Part shown: in pieces, positions 22,645 through 34,721 of the stretch | Layout: each line of letters starts with the position of its first letter | How positions within the stretch are numbered: the stretch's first letter is position 1 | NCBI GenBank assembly: GCA_900312665.1 | Contig: ONZQ02000008.1 | Span: forward strand, 1,487,302 to 1,551,301 | Reading direction: 5' to 3' | DNA: 64,000 bases | Source: Cephalotrichum gorgonifer | Taxonomy: Eukaryota > Ascomycota > Sordariomycetes > Microascales > Microascaceae | Made by a program: the position numbers and the translations under genes | Notes under the pieces: model-generated | Database searches by the model: none | What the model saw: only the letters and a program-made list of their open reading frames with translations | What the model was told of the DNA's origin: nothing

Positions 22645-22947
22645 TGCTTTTCGAAGTAGGTGTAGTGGGGGATGAGTTATGAAGTGGTGTTGCGAAACTC
22701 TAAGTTGGTGTGATAAGTTCGATAGGGCTGTGGTTGGGAGAAGAGGTATTATGAGTGCGTTTGTGATGTTGGAAGTTAGTGTGATGAGTAGAAGTACGAG
22801 TAGCCTTTGTTGGGAGTGATGGATGAGTGATGAGAAATGGAAGAAATACTCGGATTCTCAAAGACTCTTTATACTTCCCGTAGCTCTTGATCCTATCACT
22901 ACGCATGTTATAAGTCCAAATATCATTCCCTCGCACCAAATATACAA

Positions 22948-23112
22948 CCATCGGACCAAATGTGTCCATTCGTGTGACACCCCAAATTATACCAGAGCGG
23001 GTTGGGCCGGTCGGTGAGGTCCATCGGACCAACGACGTTCGTCCGATGGAAATGTGGGGCCATGCACCAGACAACCAATCATACCTCACTTTCGTCCGAT
23101 CTCACGTCCGAT
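22948..23112. promoter_or_regulatory. Cluster of ATCGGAC/GTCCGAT boxes
   Basis: ATCGGAC occurs at 22950-22956 and 23023-23029; its complement GTCCGAT at 23041-23047, 23094-23100 and 23106-23112. CCATCGGAC (23021-23029) and GTCCGATGG (23041-23049) form a perfect 9-bp inverted repeat with an 11-base spacer. The last two copies are direct GTCCGATCT repeats 12 bases apart. CGG..CCG palindromes are the usual targets of Zn2Cys6 dimers, and one is encoded immediately to the right. Confidence 0.6.
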
Positions 23113-23198
23113 CTGACATCGTTCTGGTCACCTCCCCTCACTCCTGCCGCCCTGCTTCTTCAGTTCGCACGAGTTCCAGATACAAGACTCAACACACG

Positions 23199-25580
23199 AT
23201 GCAGAGGGTACAGAAACATATGCGAAAGGGGACTCGCAGCTGCACTGAATGTACGTCATCTGCCGCTCAGAGGCTCGGACGAACGAGGCGGCCCAGAACC
23301 CGTTGCCCCCGAATCCTACACCCCGCGTTGAGGGTGGAAGCGTTGAGTGCTACTCACCCCGCTGACTCCAATCAACATTGATGCCTGTAGGTAGGCGCCA
23401 GAAGGTGCGGTGCAGATTCTCTGCCGCGTCATCCCTCGCATGTACTCGATGTTTAGACCGCGGGTCTCGATGTGTGGACCAGCGAGATGCCGGTCGTATC
23501 CCTTCGTCCGGTCCTAGCTCCGAAAGCTCGGTCGCCCGAGAGAGTTCGAGGACATTCGGTGCAACGGAACTTCAGCTGTGAGTAATCTTGCGGTAATGAA
23601 ATGAAGCAAAACTGGCGAAAATGGAGAAAGAAATATTCGTGAGACTAAATGCGGTTGACGGCTAGCGATGGCAAGTATGACGACCTGAAAGTAAGCAACG
23701 CAGATACACACGCGCCGATAGCATCGGCAATGAAGACTTGTAAGGAAAGTGCCTCCATCTACGGGATTAAGGCATAGTATGGGCTGCTAACATCATTCCT
23801 CCAATAGTTCGCCCAAACCCTCCTGGCCGATATGATTCTTAAGAACTAACGTCGCTCTTGCATCGCTAGATACATCAACAACGGACCGTCCGGCCCCATG
23901 GGTCGACCATTCCGGACCCAGCCCCGCGATCTTCGGTCCCGAAGTACAAAAGACTCCAGCAACATGTGAAATGCTCCGATCCTCGCTCCCAAGCTTCGAC
24001 TCTCTCACTTTAACTCTGTCAAAAAACGGTGCTTGGTGGAGCAGCTTCCGCCAAAAGACCCACGCTATCGCGCAAGTCTCTACTGGAGAAGGACTGGTCG
24101 CGTTCGCAGCGCGCACTTATACTAGCAGCAACCCGGCAGAGCTGGGAATCCTCGTCACCGCGTATGCTCGCAGCATAGACGACGGCCAAAAGCTATACGC
24201 TCTTGTTGAGCGCTTGGTTATCTCAGACTTTGCGATCCTGGCCACGCTGGAGGGTTTAGAGTGTCTCCTTCTACTGGGGAAGTCATACACTGATGCTGGC
24301 CAGCCACGCCGGGCGTGGGTGGCGTGGCGACGTGGCCTAACAGCCGCCCAGTTGATGGTGAGGCCACAATTAATTGAACCCACTTCCCCAGTATCCATTA
24401 GTAACGCGGAGGCGCCGGTTAGGGCATATACCGCGACGGAGGTGATCCCAGAGGGCAGCGGCTTTGGTGGGCAGTATGGCATGGGGATCGCTTCACCAGT
24501 CTTCTTCTCGGCCTGCCACACGGATTCAACGACAATTACTACAGTGGAGCCGTGGACTTGATGAAAGCGAACGGCGTACCTCCAGAGCATATTTTCGTTC
24601 TCCAGTGCGCTATAATTGCTGGGAAGATCATTGATCGCAACGTCAGGCCCGGGGACCCTTCTTTCGCGGAGACCATCCTGCTTGACGAACAAATGGAGGA
24701 GATCGCGACTCTGCTGCCACGTCATTGGTGGGAGACGCCTGCACACCTACCGAACACTGCACTGGATCAGGACCAGCTCAGAGATCGTCTTCTAGTACAG
24801 TTCTACTATTTCCACGTACGAATATACCTTCACCTCCCGTTCATTGCGTCCAGCGCCACGAACCACAGGCATGTTAGCGGGATCGCTTGTATGGAAGCCG
24901 CCAGACAATTGCTCCAGAGATTCTTGCTGCTCCGCAGCGAGCTCGACGGAGTTCCATTCTTCGAATGCAAAACGAGCGACTTCGTCGGATTCACGGCGGC
25001 CGTAGTCCTCATGATAGGCCTCTCTCCGGCGCGAATTGGGCTGGGCCCTCGGCAGAACAAGAGTGACTGGGATCTGATTCAGTCAGTCCAGAAAGGATTC
25101 CAAGTCAAAGCGAAAAGGACCGCCTGCAAGATATCCGCACAATGTGGGGCCGCCCTGGAGATCTTGATGTCCGATTACAGCTGTGCCTCGCATGGTAGCA
25201 TAGAGGAGCCCAAGGAAATACTCATCCCATATTTTGGGGTTGTCGTGAAGCGGCGTACGAGCATGCGAGCGGCGTACAGGAATGAGGCGTCGGAGCAGAT
25301 GCGTATTGACAGTACTTCGGCGATGCCTAGTTGCCGCCAGGACATGGAGAGGGACTGGGATATAAATATGGATGCACCAGCCTTTGCGCTGACTTATCAA
25401 GGCTACAACATCCCAGCACCCATTATAGCAAACGCCAGCCCCGAATTTGGCGACTTCGGAGGGTCCCATACCACCGACCAGTCTCTGTGGGTAGACCTAG
25501 ACCAGGATTGGAGCTCATTCTCAGATATGTACGACGGCATGACTGCAATGGATGAAAGCCGTTTGTGGTGGGAGGGATGA
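23199..25580 (+). CDS. Zn2Cys6 transcription factor next to the SDR
   Basis: Exon 1 (23199-23250) and exon 2 (from 23391) join as CTE|CRRQKVRC to rebuild a Zn2Cys6 cluster: SCTECRRQKVRC then ACTRCLDRGSRC. Exon 2 stops at a GTGAGT donor (23578). The fungal_trans middle domain starts by about 23870 (acceptor after CTAAC branch point) and includes LPSFDSLTLTLSKNGAWW, LATLEGLECLLLLGKSY and DAGQPRRAWVAWRRG. An intron at 24358-24422 leads in phase to QRLWWAVWHGDRFTSLLLGL, and the frame runs to 25580. The join between 23577 and 23870 is out of phase by one base unless a further mini-exon (for example 23666-23690 plus another) is used, so that stretch is unresolved. Confidence 0.75.
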
Positions 25581-26794
25581 GGCACCACGATTACACAATA
25601 GTGGTCGCGTCAAATAATATATCTTGTGTTGATGTTTTATTGTCGTTGGCCTGTAGTCACCAAACATTCATCGCTGCCTCAGGTCAGCTATGAAACCAAT
25701 GTTCGTCTTCAATAGCTCTGTTTACCCATTGCCGTCAATCGTGTCCGATGTAGCAGAAGTTCTAGCACCAAGAAATGGTACCACGGCGTGTAGCTCATGC
25801 CCCGTACAATGCGCAGTAGCTAGTAACTGGTATAACGTCCTCTAGCTACAAAGTATATGGCCTCACCCCCCGTGCCCAGGAGAACAAACCTGTATCAACA
25901 CATGGGTCAGGGTACCATAACGGTAGAGTACCTTTAGGACAGTCATACATTCGTCAGGGCCGAGATAAGGTATGTGTCGTATCCTCAGCTCTGAACCCCG
26001 AACTCTGATCTCTATTCACACTTACTGGTACAAGGCGGACTCAGTTGTGGCTTTTTCTTGAGTCTATTATAAGCTGATATGCATGCAAGGTTCCACTTCC
26101 GCATTCTATTCCCGGTGCCCCACTGCTCTTCCGAAACATCATCATGCCTTCCAATAAAAAGAAATATGATTATTCTCGAAAATCCAACCTCAGTCGGACC
26201 AAGTTGTTCACCGCTTCTTCCCGAAATGGGGACCGTGGCGGCCCTGCAGTAGCTTAACTTAGCTCCGACTAATGCCCTGCCTGCTTAATGCCCGTCAAGG
26301 CTGGGCCGAGGGGCGAATCGTACGAGAAACTGAGATGCCTGCTCCCGGGAGCGTCATGCTGTTCGCCGCCTCAGATAACTTTCAGGCGTAGATCTTCATG
26401 TGGCTGCCTGAAAGCACGCAACTGCGAATGTCTGGACGGATGGAACTTCCTTTTCTCGTATACAGATAGGGGCATGGAGAGTCACTTTGCAGAAAGTACA
26501 GAACTGGTGTGTGGAAGGTGGTATTATAAGACGGAGGGGAAGATGCAGGATGGCGAGTGGGCTGATGCCGAACGACGGCGATGGGTCTAGAACGTCTCGT
26601 GAGAGTCAAGCGGTAAGTGTGCCAGCTGTATCGAGCTTGTCGCCTCCGCTTCTTCGCCATCTCGGGGGCTCACTGACTGTGTATAAATATTAGGGATACA
26701 AGCTTGAAGTATTCCGCTGAACTTCCCGTCCACTTCACTGCCCAATCTTGCCTTTTCTCCCTCCCCGAAACCAAGTCGCGCCCACTCCACCATC
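25581..26794. other. Intergenic, promoter of the dioxygenase gene
   Basis: About 1.2 kb without a convincing gene. The last 100 bases are pyrimidine-rich and lead into ATCATG. A TATAAATA-like sequence lies near 26683. Confidence 0.5.
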
Positions 26795-29700
26795 ATGTCC
26801 AAAGAGAAGTTCCAGGCCGGCGAGGCATATGGTGATCCGCGGACGAACTCATCGTCTTTTTTTGCTGACCCCACCAAGATTGCCCAGGATCTTCTGAAGG
26901 ATTATGCTGGCCTCCGCAGCCAGGTCTCTTTGCCTGAGCTGGCTGGTCTCATCCAGGGGTTGTTACAAAAGGGAGAGCCCCTCGATGATAGAAAGGGGTT
27001 AGTAGGAAACTTTCTCCCCCGATATATTTCAATTTTCCTAATAGACTCTAGCACATCTGAACTTTTGATCGGCATCCTCACCTCTTTGCCATCCACGTCT
27101 AGCACTCGAACAAAGCTCACCAACAAACTTATAGACACTCTCTGGGACAGTCTCCAGCACCCTCCCCTCAGCTATGTTGGAGGTGATGTCAAGTATGAGG
27201 TGGTGAACTCCAAGGAGCCTACATCCAGGGAAAAGCCCAAGCCGTACGATGCCATCGAATTCAAGGCCCCAGATAGTGACATCATCTTGCGGGAACGGAT
27301 CCCTCAAGCGCCAGATGGCCTCCACCACTATCGGATGCCGGATGGAAGTTTCAACAACATCCTGGAGCCAAACCTAGGAAGGGCAGGCACGCCTTACGCC
27401 AAAACAGTCAGAACTGTCAAACGTCTCCATGGGGTTAAGCCTGACCCAGGCCTTCTGTTTGACCTTTTAATGGCCCGCGACGACGACACGTTCGAGGAGA
27501 ACCCCGCGGGCATCTCTGCTATGCTATTCTATCATGCCTCCATCATCATCCATGACATCTTCCGCACCAATCGTGAAGACATGAACAAATCTGACACGTC
27601 GTCGTACCTCGACCTGGCCCCGTTGTACGGTTCATCTCTCCGTGATCAGCTAGAGATCCGTACGATGAAGGGGGGGAGGCTGAAGCCCGACACCTTCCAC
27701 GAAAAGCGTCTTCTCGGGCAGCCGGCGGGTGTCAACGTCATGCTTGTTCTCTACAGCCGCTTCCACAATTACGTCTGTGACATCTTGCTGAAAATAAACG
27801 AGAACGGCCGTTTCAGTCTCGCCTGCACTCCTGACGCCAGCCCTGAAGATAAGGCTAAGGCCGTAGCTAAACAGGATCACGACCTCTTCAACACGGCGCG
27901 CCTGATTGTGGGTGGGCTTTACGTCAACGTCTCCCTCCACGACTACTTGCGGGCGATCACCAATACTCATCATACTAAGAGCGACTGGACCTTGGACCCT
28001 CGCGTCGATATTGGCAAGCAGTTCGACGGCGAGGGCGTCCCTCGCGGTGTTGGTAACCAGGTCAGCGTCGAGTTCAATCTCCTCTACCGGTTCCACTCGT
28101 GCATCTCGAAGAAGGATGAGCACTGGATAAACAACTTCTTCGTCAAGCTATTCCCAGGCCGCAAGGCGGAGGATCTCGAGAATATCAGCTTGCCTGAGCT
28201 TGGACAGGCCCTGGCAAGATTTGAGGAGGGCATCCCGAAGGACCCCAGTGCCCGCACATTCGATGGTCTTGAGCGCCAGAAAGACGGCACTTTCAAAGAC
28301 GAGGATCTTGTGCGCATTCTTAAGGAGGCCATGGATGATCCTGCAGGGACATTCGGCGCTCGCATGGTGCCCAAGGCACTGAAGATTGTCGAGGTCCTCG
28401 GCATCCACCAGGCCCGCAAGTGGCAAGTCGGGTCGCTGAACGAGTTCCGCGAGTTCTTCGGGCTCAAGCGCTACGAGAAGTTCACCGACATCAATGCCGA
28501 CAACGACATTGCTGATGTTCTCGAGAAGCTGTACACGGACCCCGATATGGTGGAGTTGTATCCGGGCCTCATGCTTGAGGACGTCAAGCCCGTCCGCAAT
28601 GCCGGCAGCGGCATCTGCCCAACGTACACCGTCGGCCGAGCTGTGTTGTCGGATGCAATCACGCTTGTGCGCTCAGACAGGTTCCTTACACTCGATTACA
28701 CAGTTTCCAATCTTACAGCCTGGGGTTACAACGAGGTAGAGCAAGACCGCAAGACACTGGGCGGTTCCATGCTGTACAAACTTATCCAGCGAGGCGTTCC
28801 AGGGTGGTTCCCGTTCAACTCTATCGCCGTCATGCAGCCCATGTACACCAAGAAGGCCAACGAAGAGATCGCTAAGGAGCTCGGAACTATCGCCCAGTAC
28901 ACTCTGGACGACCCTAAGCCTCCCCCGAAGCCCGTCGCCGTCTTCACTAGAGAGTCCATTAAGCAGATTCTTACCAATCCCAAAACGTTCGTCGTGCCTT
29001 GGCTTAAGGCCTTCGACGCTATGTTCCCTGGAAAGGACCTTGGATGGTTCATGCTGGCAGGCGATGAGCCTCGCAACCTGGCCCACCGGGCCAGCATTGC
29101 CAAGGCCATGGGGAAGGTGCCTAATATCCACGACGCCGTGCACGAGTTTATTGAGCGGGTGGGCGCCAAGCTCATTGAGAAAGAGTCCTTCACGCTCAAG
29201 AAGGGCCTCAACCAGATTGACCTTATCCGTGACGTTGCCATCCCGCTGAACGCACAGCTGCTCGCCGACATGTTTTATCTTGACCTTGCGACGGATGAGA
29301 ACCCCAACGGAAAGCTCGGAACAGCCGAGCTGTACCGTCATCTTCTCAACATCCGTATATGGGGCGTCAACAACAATGATCCCGGGCAAGCCTGGAACCG
29401 CCGCCGCCGTGCCCAGGAAAGCGCCACGGCCATCATAGAGACAACTCGTAAGCTTGTGGATGAAGTTTCCGCCAGTCGCGGGTTTGGATTCGGCATTGTC
29501 AACGCCGTCTCTAATGTCGTGACTCGCAAGGCGTACATCAAGAAGAATTCCCTCCGGTTTTGTGGCCTCAGGCTTGTGGAGGAGCTGCTGGCCCAGGGAA
29601 ACTCGGCTGAGCATGTTACCGACAACCTGTGGCTCACGGCCTTTGGCGGGACCGGCGTGCCTGTGACGGGAGTAAGTTTCTGGATCGCGGACTCTGCGTG

Positions 29701-30486
29701 CGATGATGCTCTACCTTTTCCAACAGGCTAACATTTCTAACTGTAGTTCTACGAGATCCTAGAGTACTTCCTTCGGCCTGAGAACGCGACTATATGGTCT
29801 GAGGTTCAGAATATCGCTAAGAAGGGCGATGACGCTGCTCTCCATGCCTACGTGATCGAGGCCCAGCGTCTCACGAGTACGCAACGCACCGTACGCATCG
29901 CCATGCAGCCTGCCGAGCTCGAGGGCAAGAAGATCGAGCCAGGTAATGTAGTTGTCTTGATGCTTGTAAGTATCTTCACCTCGAACCTAAAGGAAATGTG
30001 GTGAAACATGCGCTGACCCGTGTCAAGGGCGAGGCTGGCCGCAAGCCTTCGGAGGTGGAAAACGCAGACAAGTTCGACCCGCACCGCAAGACAAACTCCG
30101 TGAGCCCTTTCAGCTACGGCCAGCACGAATGTCTTGCGAAGGAGGTGGCACTTGCTTTTATTACCGGCTTGGTCAAGCTCGTCGCCGATCTCAAGCAACT
30201 CCGTCCCGCTCCAGGCCAGATGGGCCTGGTCAAGACTATTCGTGTGGGTACGGAGAAGGCTTATCTCAATGATAGCTGGTCTTATCTAGGGTTCGATGCT
30301 AGCAGTAAGTGTATCCCTATGCTTCGATATATTTCGACTCTATTACTGACCTGAACAGCCTGGAAGCTTCACTTCGATGGTCACGGCAAGGGTACCTTTG
30401 AAGGGGAGAGGGAGCCGACGAATGCCATTGGTCTAAACCAGTACTACTATCTACTCCAGAAGCGAAAGGAAAAGCTTTTAGCCTAG
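26795..30486 (+). CDS. Ppo-type fatty-acid dioxygenase fused to P450
   Basis: Exons 26795-29671, 29747-29965, 30028-30304 and 30359-30486 join in phase; a 54-base in-frame intron at 26998-27051 is also likely. The protein is about 1150 residues, the family size. The N-terminal haem-peroxidase/cyclooxygenase-like domain has HASIIIHDIFRT (distal His), SSYLDLAPLYGSS (Ca site) and LLYRFHSCISKKDEHW with the catalytic Tyr and proximal His. The C-terminal P450 domain has the Cys loop VSPFSYGQHECLAKE, so a haem thiolate is present. Such enzymes (PpoA, linoleate diol synthases) make oxylipin signals that steer sporulation and toxin production. The I-helix reads AFGGTGVPVTGFYE instead of the Ala-Asn-Gln-x-Gln described for diol synthases, so the P450 half may be an allene-oxide or epoxyalcohol synthase or be altered. 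Product assignment is open. Confidence 0.85.
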
Positions 30487-30987
30487 AGAGCGCAGACCTT
30501 AGGAATCAATCCCGCTTTTATCGATGTTAACGCTTGTGGCACGGTCCCCTCAGCGTGACAATGAAGGCCTAATGCCCAGTCGTTTCAAACTTGAGCATAT
30601 ACTGCTAAATCGACAGAAACTTGAAGACCCTGTCTGCTTGATTGAGACTGGGGAGAGTGGTTTGGATATGTAGCAAAGTATGTATGGCACAGCCTCCATA
30701 CATGGACTCAGTTTAGCCTGCAATGTAAGCTGGACACCACTGGTACGATTCATGCCCCCCTCCCCTAGCGCTGTGGGAGAGTCTGAGCGTGATACTTACT
30801 AAACCTGCTTCACCGTATCATTAGCACGAGAATAATACCCATAGAGGCGTTGTCAGATGTCCTCAATATCTCAGCATGTCACTAGCAGAGGAAATGCGGA
30901 TTTCCACGAACACGAAGTCTTGTAATATGGAAACAACACGTTGAAGAAAACAACCAACTCCCGCTGCAACCATAACGCCCTTTAACT
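30487..30987. other. Convergent intergenic region
   Basis: 3' flanks of the dioxygenase and the NACHT-ankyrin gene. No gene seen. Confidence 0.5.
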
Positions 30988-33900
30988 CTAACTCTCGCTG
31001 CTATCAGGCTGATCTATCGCCAATTCTTCCCACTCGATCGCAAGCCGCTGAAATACCATCTCAATTATAGCCGCATTCCCGCCCTCCGCAGCCGCCTCGC
31101 ACGCACCCATGAGACCACCTTCCTCAGCCGCCGGGTTATTCACTCGTGCGCCTCTATCTAGCAGGATTTCAACAATTTTTATGTCGCCTCTCTTCAGGTC
31201 CTCTAGACCCCTATATTCTATTCTCGCATGCATTTCTGCGGCGAATTCCGCAAACCGGGGAGGACTGTGTCCGAGAATGTTGTGTACCTCCTCGCGCTCT
31301 TCCTGGAAATCTTCAGCACCACCTTTCCTGGCCCAGATGGCTGCGATGAGAGCAGTTCCGTAGAGGCCACGGAGAGGCTGGTTTATTGTGTTTTCGTCGC
31401 CACGATCAAGGAGGTAATGCACAACCTTGGGGTTTGATCTAAGAGCACCGGCGGCAGCAGCGAGTGCGCTACCGAACGAACCTTCCTGGGGCTTGTTGAT
31501 CTTTGCACCGTTATCGATCAGAAGCTTGACCATGTCGAGTTTTCCCATGCCAGCTGCGGCCGCAAGTGCACTGCCATACCTTGGCCGCATGTGGTAGGGA
31601 CGTGGCGGCTCTGAGTCAGTACCCGGTCGTACCAAGTCAATACCAGGCAACTCCAAGTCAACAGCAGCCCCAAGATCGATTAACTTCTGAGCGAAGTTGA
31701 TATTTCCCCGCCAGGCAGCTATCCCCAACGCAGTAGTCGGAATAGATGGTATTCCGATTCCCATATCCGGCTCTGCCCCTCCGCTGATGAGCACTTCTAT
31801 AGCTTCCAGTTCTCCTTCCACGGAAACCGCTGCAAGAGGGGATCCAAAACCAGTGAATAAGCTTAGGTTAGGGTTTCCACCGCAGTTGAGAATATCCTGT
31901 GTTGCCGGAGCAGAAGTAGCAGCCGCAGTTGCAAGGGCTCCACCGTAATACGACCCGTCGTATCTATTGCACATAGCGCCGTGATGGAGTAGGAACTTCC
32001 ATATATAAGATTGTCCGTGGAAGACTGCGAGCGACAGCAAACACCAGCTCTCATAGTTGCACGAGTCTGGTTCGATTATTTGCGCCTTTATCCAACGATA
32101 TAGAGGCACTGTGATACCCATGACGCACAAACCGAACGCAGGGTTATTCGTCGGGCGGAGATGGAGTGTGGACAGCTGATCCAGTGCTATACTACAGAAC
32201 CTTTGTGGTGGCCGGTCCTCGAGCATAGCTTCCGCTCAGAGTTGATAGTCAGTGCCACTATCATTTGGGACACCGAAGAAAATAGCTAGGACTTCTCTGA
32301 GCTTCGGCTTAGAGAGGTCTTTCCCGGCAAGAGCCCGCATGTGAAAAGGCCAGCACCATTTGGCATAGCTGGCAAAGGCACTGTAACTGGTACGCGGGTC
32401 GTCCCCTGGAGTTGAAATGTCGTCTGGAGTGCCCTGTATAAGAACATAGAGACAGTTGTATACCGCTTCCTCGTGTACACGTTGGCGATTGTAAGTCTCT
32501 CCATGGCTTGCCTCGAGGTATTCAAGAACGGAGAAGTGAGTAAACCTCCAAGTTCCCGAAATCTCGTCTAGGACAATTAAGTATGACGTAAGAGTCATTA
32601 TCATTTCGTCGGTAAGATCCTCGTCAAAACCTGACGAGTACTGGGTAATGTCCGTTTGAAGGGCAAATCGGAGTTCAGCCGTTGTCGGCGGTACGGCGGA
32701 ACACTGAACCCATTGGAGAATGCGTACGGCTACCCATGCTTCACTTTCATCCCTCTGAGTTATTTGCTTGTATATCCGGTCATACACCTCTCCGAGCCCG
32801 ACGGGAAGAGTGTTTAACTGGCTTAGCAGGCGGAGAACCGCAGCCGGGAGAACCAAGGTGCAAATCTGGTGGAGGTGCAGCGCAACCCACTGGAACCTAG
32901 ATTCAACCACCAGCTCTCATTAGAATTCTTGGCAGCTGTTAGTTTCGATGAGGGCTACACGTACATTCCTCCATGCTTTTCTTTGTCTGTTAGAGCCTTT
33001 CTGATAGCGCTCTTCAACTCAGTCGTCCAGCTCAGGCTTGCAACTTCCCCCTCGACATATTTCACGATGTCCTCATGGGAAGTATTCACGTCCATCACAA
33101 TACTCTGGTGGTCCCTCAGAGACTTAGAAATATCCGAAGTGTACCGACTTGCTAGAAGTATCTTGACAGTCTTTCGCGTCTTGCTCGTTAAGTCCACGAG
33201 AAAGGCCAAGATCATGCCCCTGGTTGTCTGGTCGCACTCGTTCAGGCCGTCGATGACGATTCTTGTAACCTTGTATGTCTCAACAATATCGAAGATTCTT
33301 GCTTTGCACATTGTGAAAGTCGGGGACCTCCCGCGGAGTTGACATTCCTCGTATAGAGAGTTTAACGTATCGTGTACTGTGGGGCGAGTGGCTTTCGAAG
33401 CTGAGCCTAATTGCCGCAGAATGCTGCGAATGATCGAAACAGCCGAGTTCTGTGCTAAATCACGATAGCTGCAGTAGAAGTATGCGAACACCTCGTCGGA
33501 TATATGTGAGTGCCGGGAAACCATGTAACCCACCACTTTGGATATCGATACCGTCTTCCCAGTTCCTCCTAGAGCCAAGTAATGTTCCATGTTAGCAAAA
33601 ACCACTATGTAGAGGGTAAGGAGTGTGGAGTTCTGCTGACTTACCAGAGCCTTTCATCCACAGAATGCAAGGTTCTTTAGACGCTTCCCATGCTTTGAAT
33701 TGTGGATGACATAATAGCCACTCGCAGGTACCAGGTGCTCGAGAGTTACAGATAGATTCTTGAAAATCCCCAAATTTGACGTCTGAAATCCAATCCAGGA
33801 CCACTTTCCAGTGCGTATCTTCGACTTTATGTAAAACCTTTGATGCACTTTCGTCGATTCGCTGCAGAGGGAGGCGGAATTCGTCCAGAGAATCCTCGAG

Positions 33901-34721
33901 CTTCACCAGGCGGAGACGCGTAGCAGCGTCTAAATCAGCTCGCAGCTGCCATCTGCAGACGGCAGTCTCCTTTTCCACATCCGCCTCCGCATATCCGAGA
34001 TCGTCCAACATCTCGGTCACTCGGTTGGGGGTGAGAAGGTTGACCATGAGCCTGGTGGCTCCGCGTCGAGTCTCATGGTGGAGGCATCGGGCAAGGGTAG
34101 TAAGCACAGTTGTGTATAAGCCAAGAAGAGCCTGACGCAGGATCTCCACACAACCTTTGTCTGGACGACAGGTTGTTTTTGTGTATAGTTCCTCGATGAT
34201 TCTGCATCTATGTAGAATCTGGACGAACCTCTCGACGAGTTCAAGCAGGGCACGGCTTTGTTCCTCGCTGTTGACGCAAGCCTATGCATGCAGTTGAATT
34301 CTCAATATCAGAGCACGCAGCCCCCAGTTAACCAAAATTGATCACATACCATGACGAGGAACCGGATACCAGCCCATGGAAGGGCGAAATGGGCAGGGTC
34401 GTATTGCATGAGGCTGTCGCCAACGGCCAAGAAGGCATACAAACCCTTGAGGATTTTTCGTACATACTCGCGAAACCTAAAAGTCCGAGTGCCGATTTTG
34501 ATTTCCCACTCACCCCTCGAGCCTCTAGATTTAATTTCCAGGACAGAAACCATGTCCTTAATGCCGTCATATATGGTTCCTTGTGCCGGGCGGGGTTCAG
34601 CGATCTTCAAGAGTGCTGTCCTTTTGGGTTCGGGGAGTGCTTTTAGTGCAGCTGCCCACAGATCCGGAGTCGCGGTATGCTTGCCCCTCAGGACCAATAC
34701 AAGGGGGGTCGTGGGCTCCAT
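30988..34721 (-). pseudogene. NACHT-ankyrin STAND (NLR-like) protein split by one stop codon
   Basis: Exons 34721-34350, 34281-33645, 33568-32965 and 32896-30988 join in phase. The N-terminal domain (DPAHFALPWAGIRFLVM) is typical of fungal NACHT proteins. The P-loop is rebuilt across an intron as MKGSG|GTGKT, Walker B is RIVIDGLNECD and the sensor block is KILLASRYTSD. After a winged-helix-like region the frame meets TGA at 32238-32236 (codon 758) and then reads straight on for 415 codons of ankyrin repeats (for example YGSALAAAAGMGKLDMVKLL, IPTTALGIAAWRGNINFAQ). Fungal NLR-like proteins act in self/non-self recognition and regulated cell death. With the stop, the cell would make a NACHT protein without its sensor, or two polypeptides if the ankyrin part (ATG at 32226) is separately expressed. 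Confidence 0.8.

Noticed and set aside
24117..24746. 209-codon minus-strand frame
   Set aside because: Lies fully opposite exons of the Zn2Cys6 regulator, whose motifs and splice sites are convincing; no motif of its own.
28673..29614. 313-codon minus-strand frame
   Set aside because: Antisense shadow of the dioxygenase-P450 exon; composition follows the codon pattern of the sense gene.
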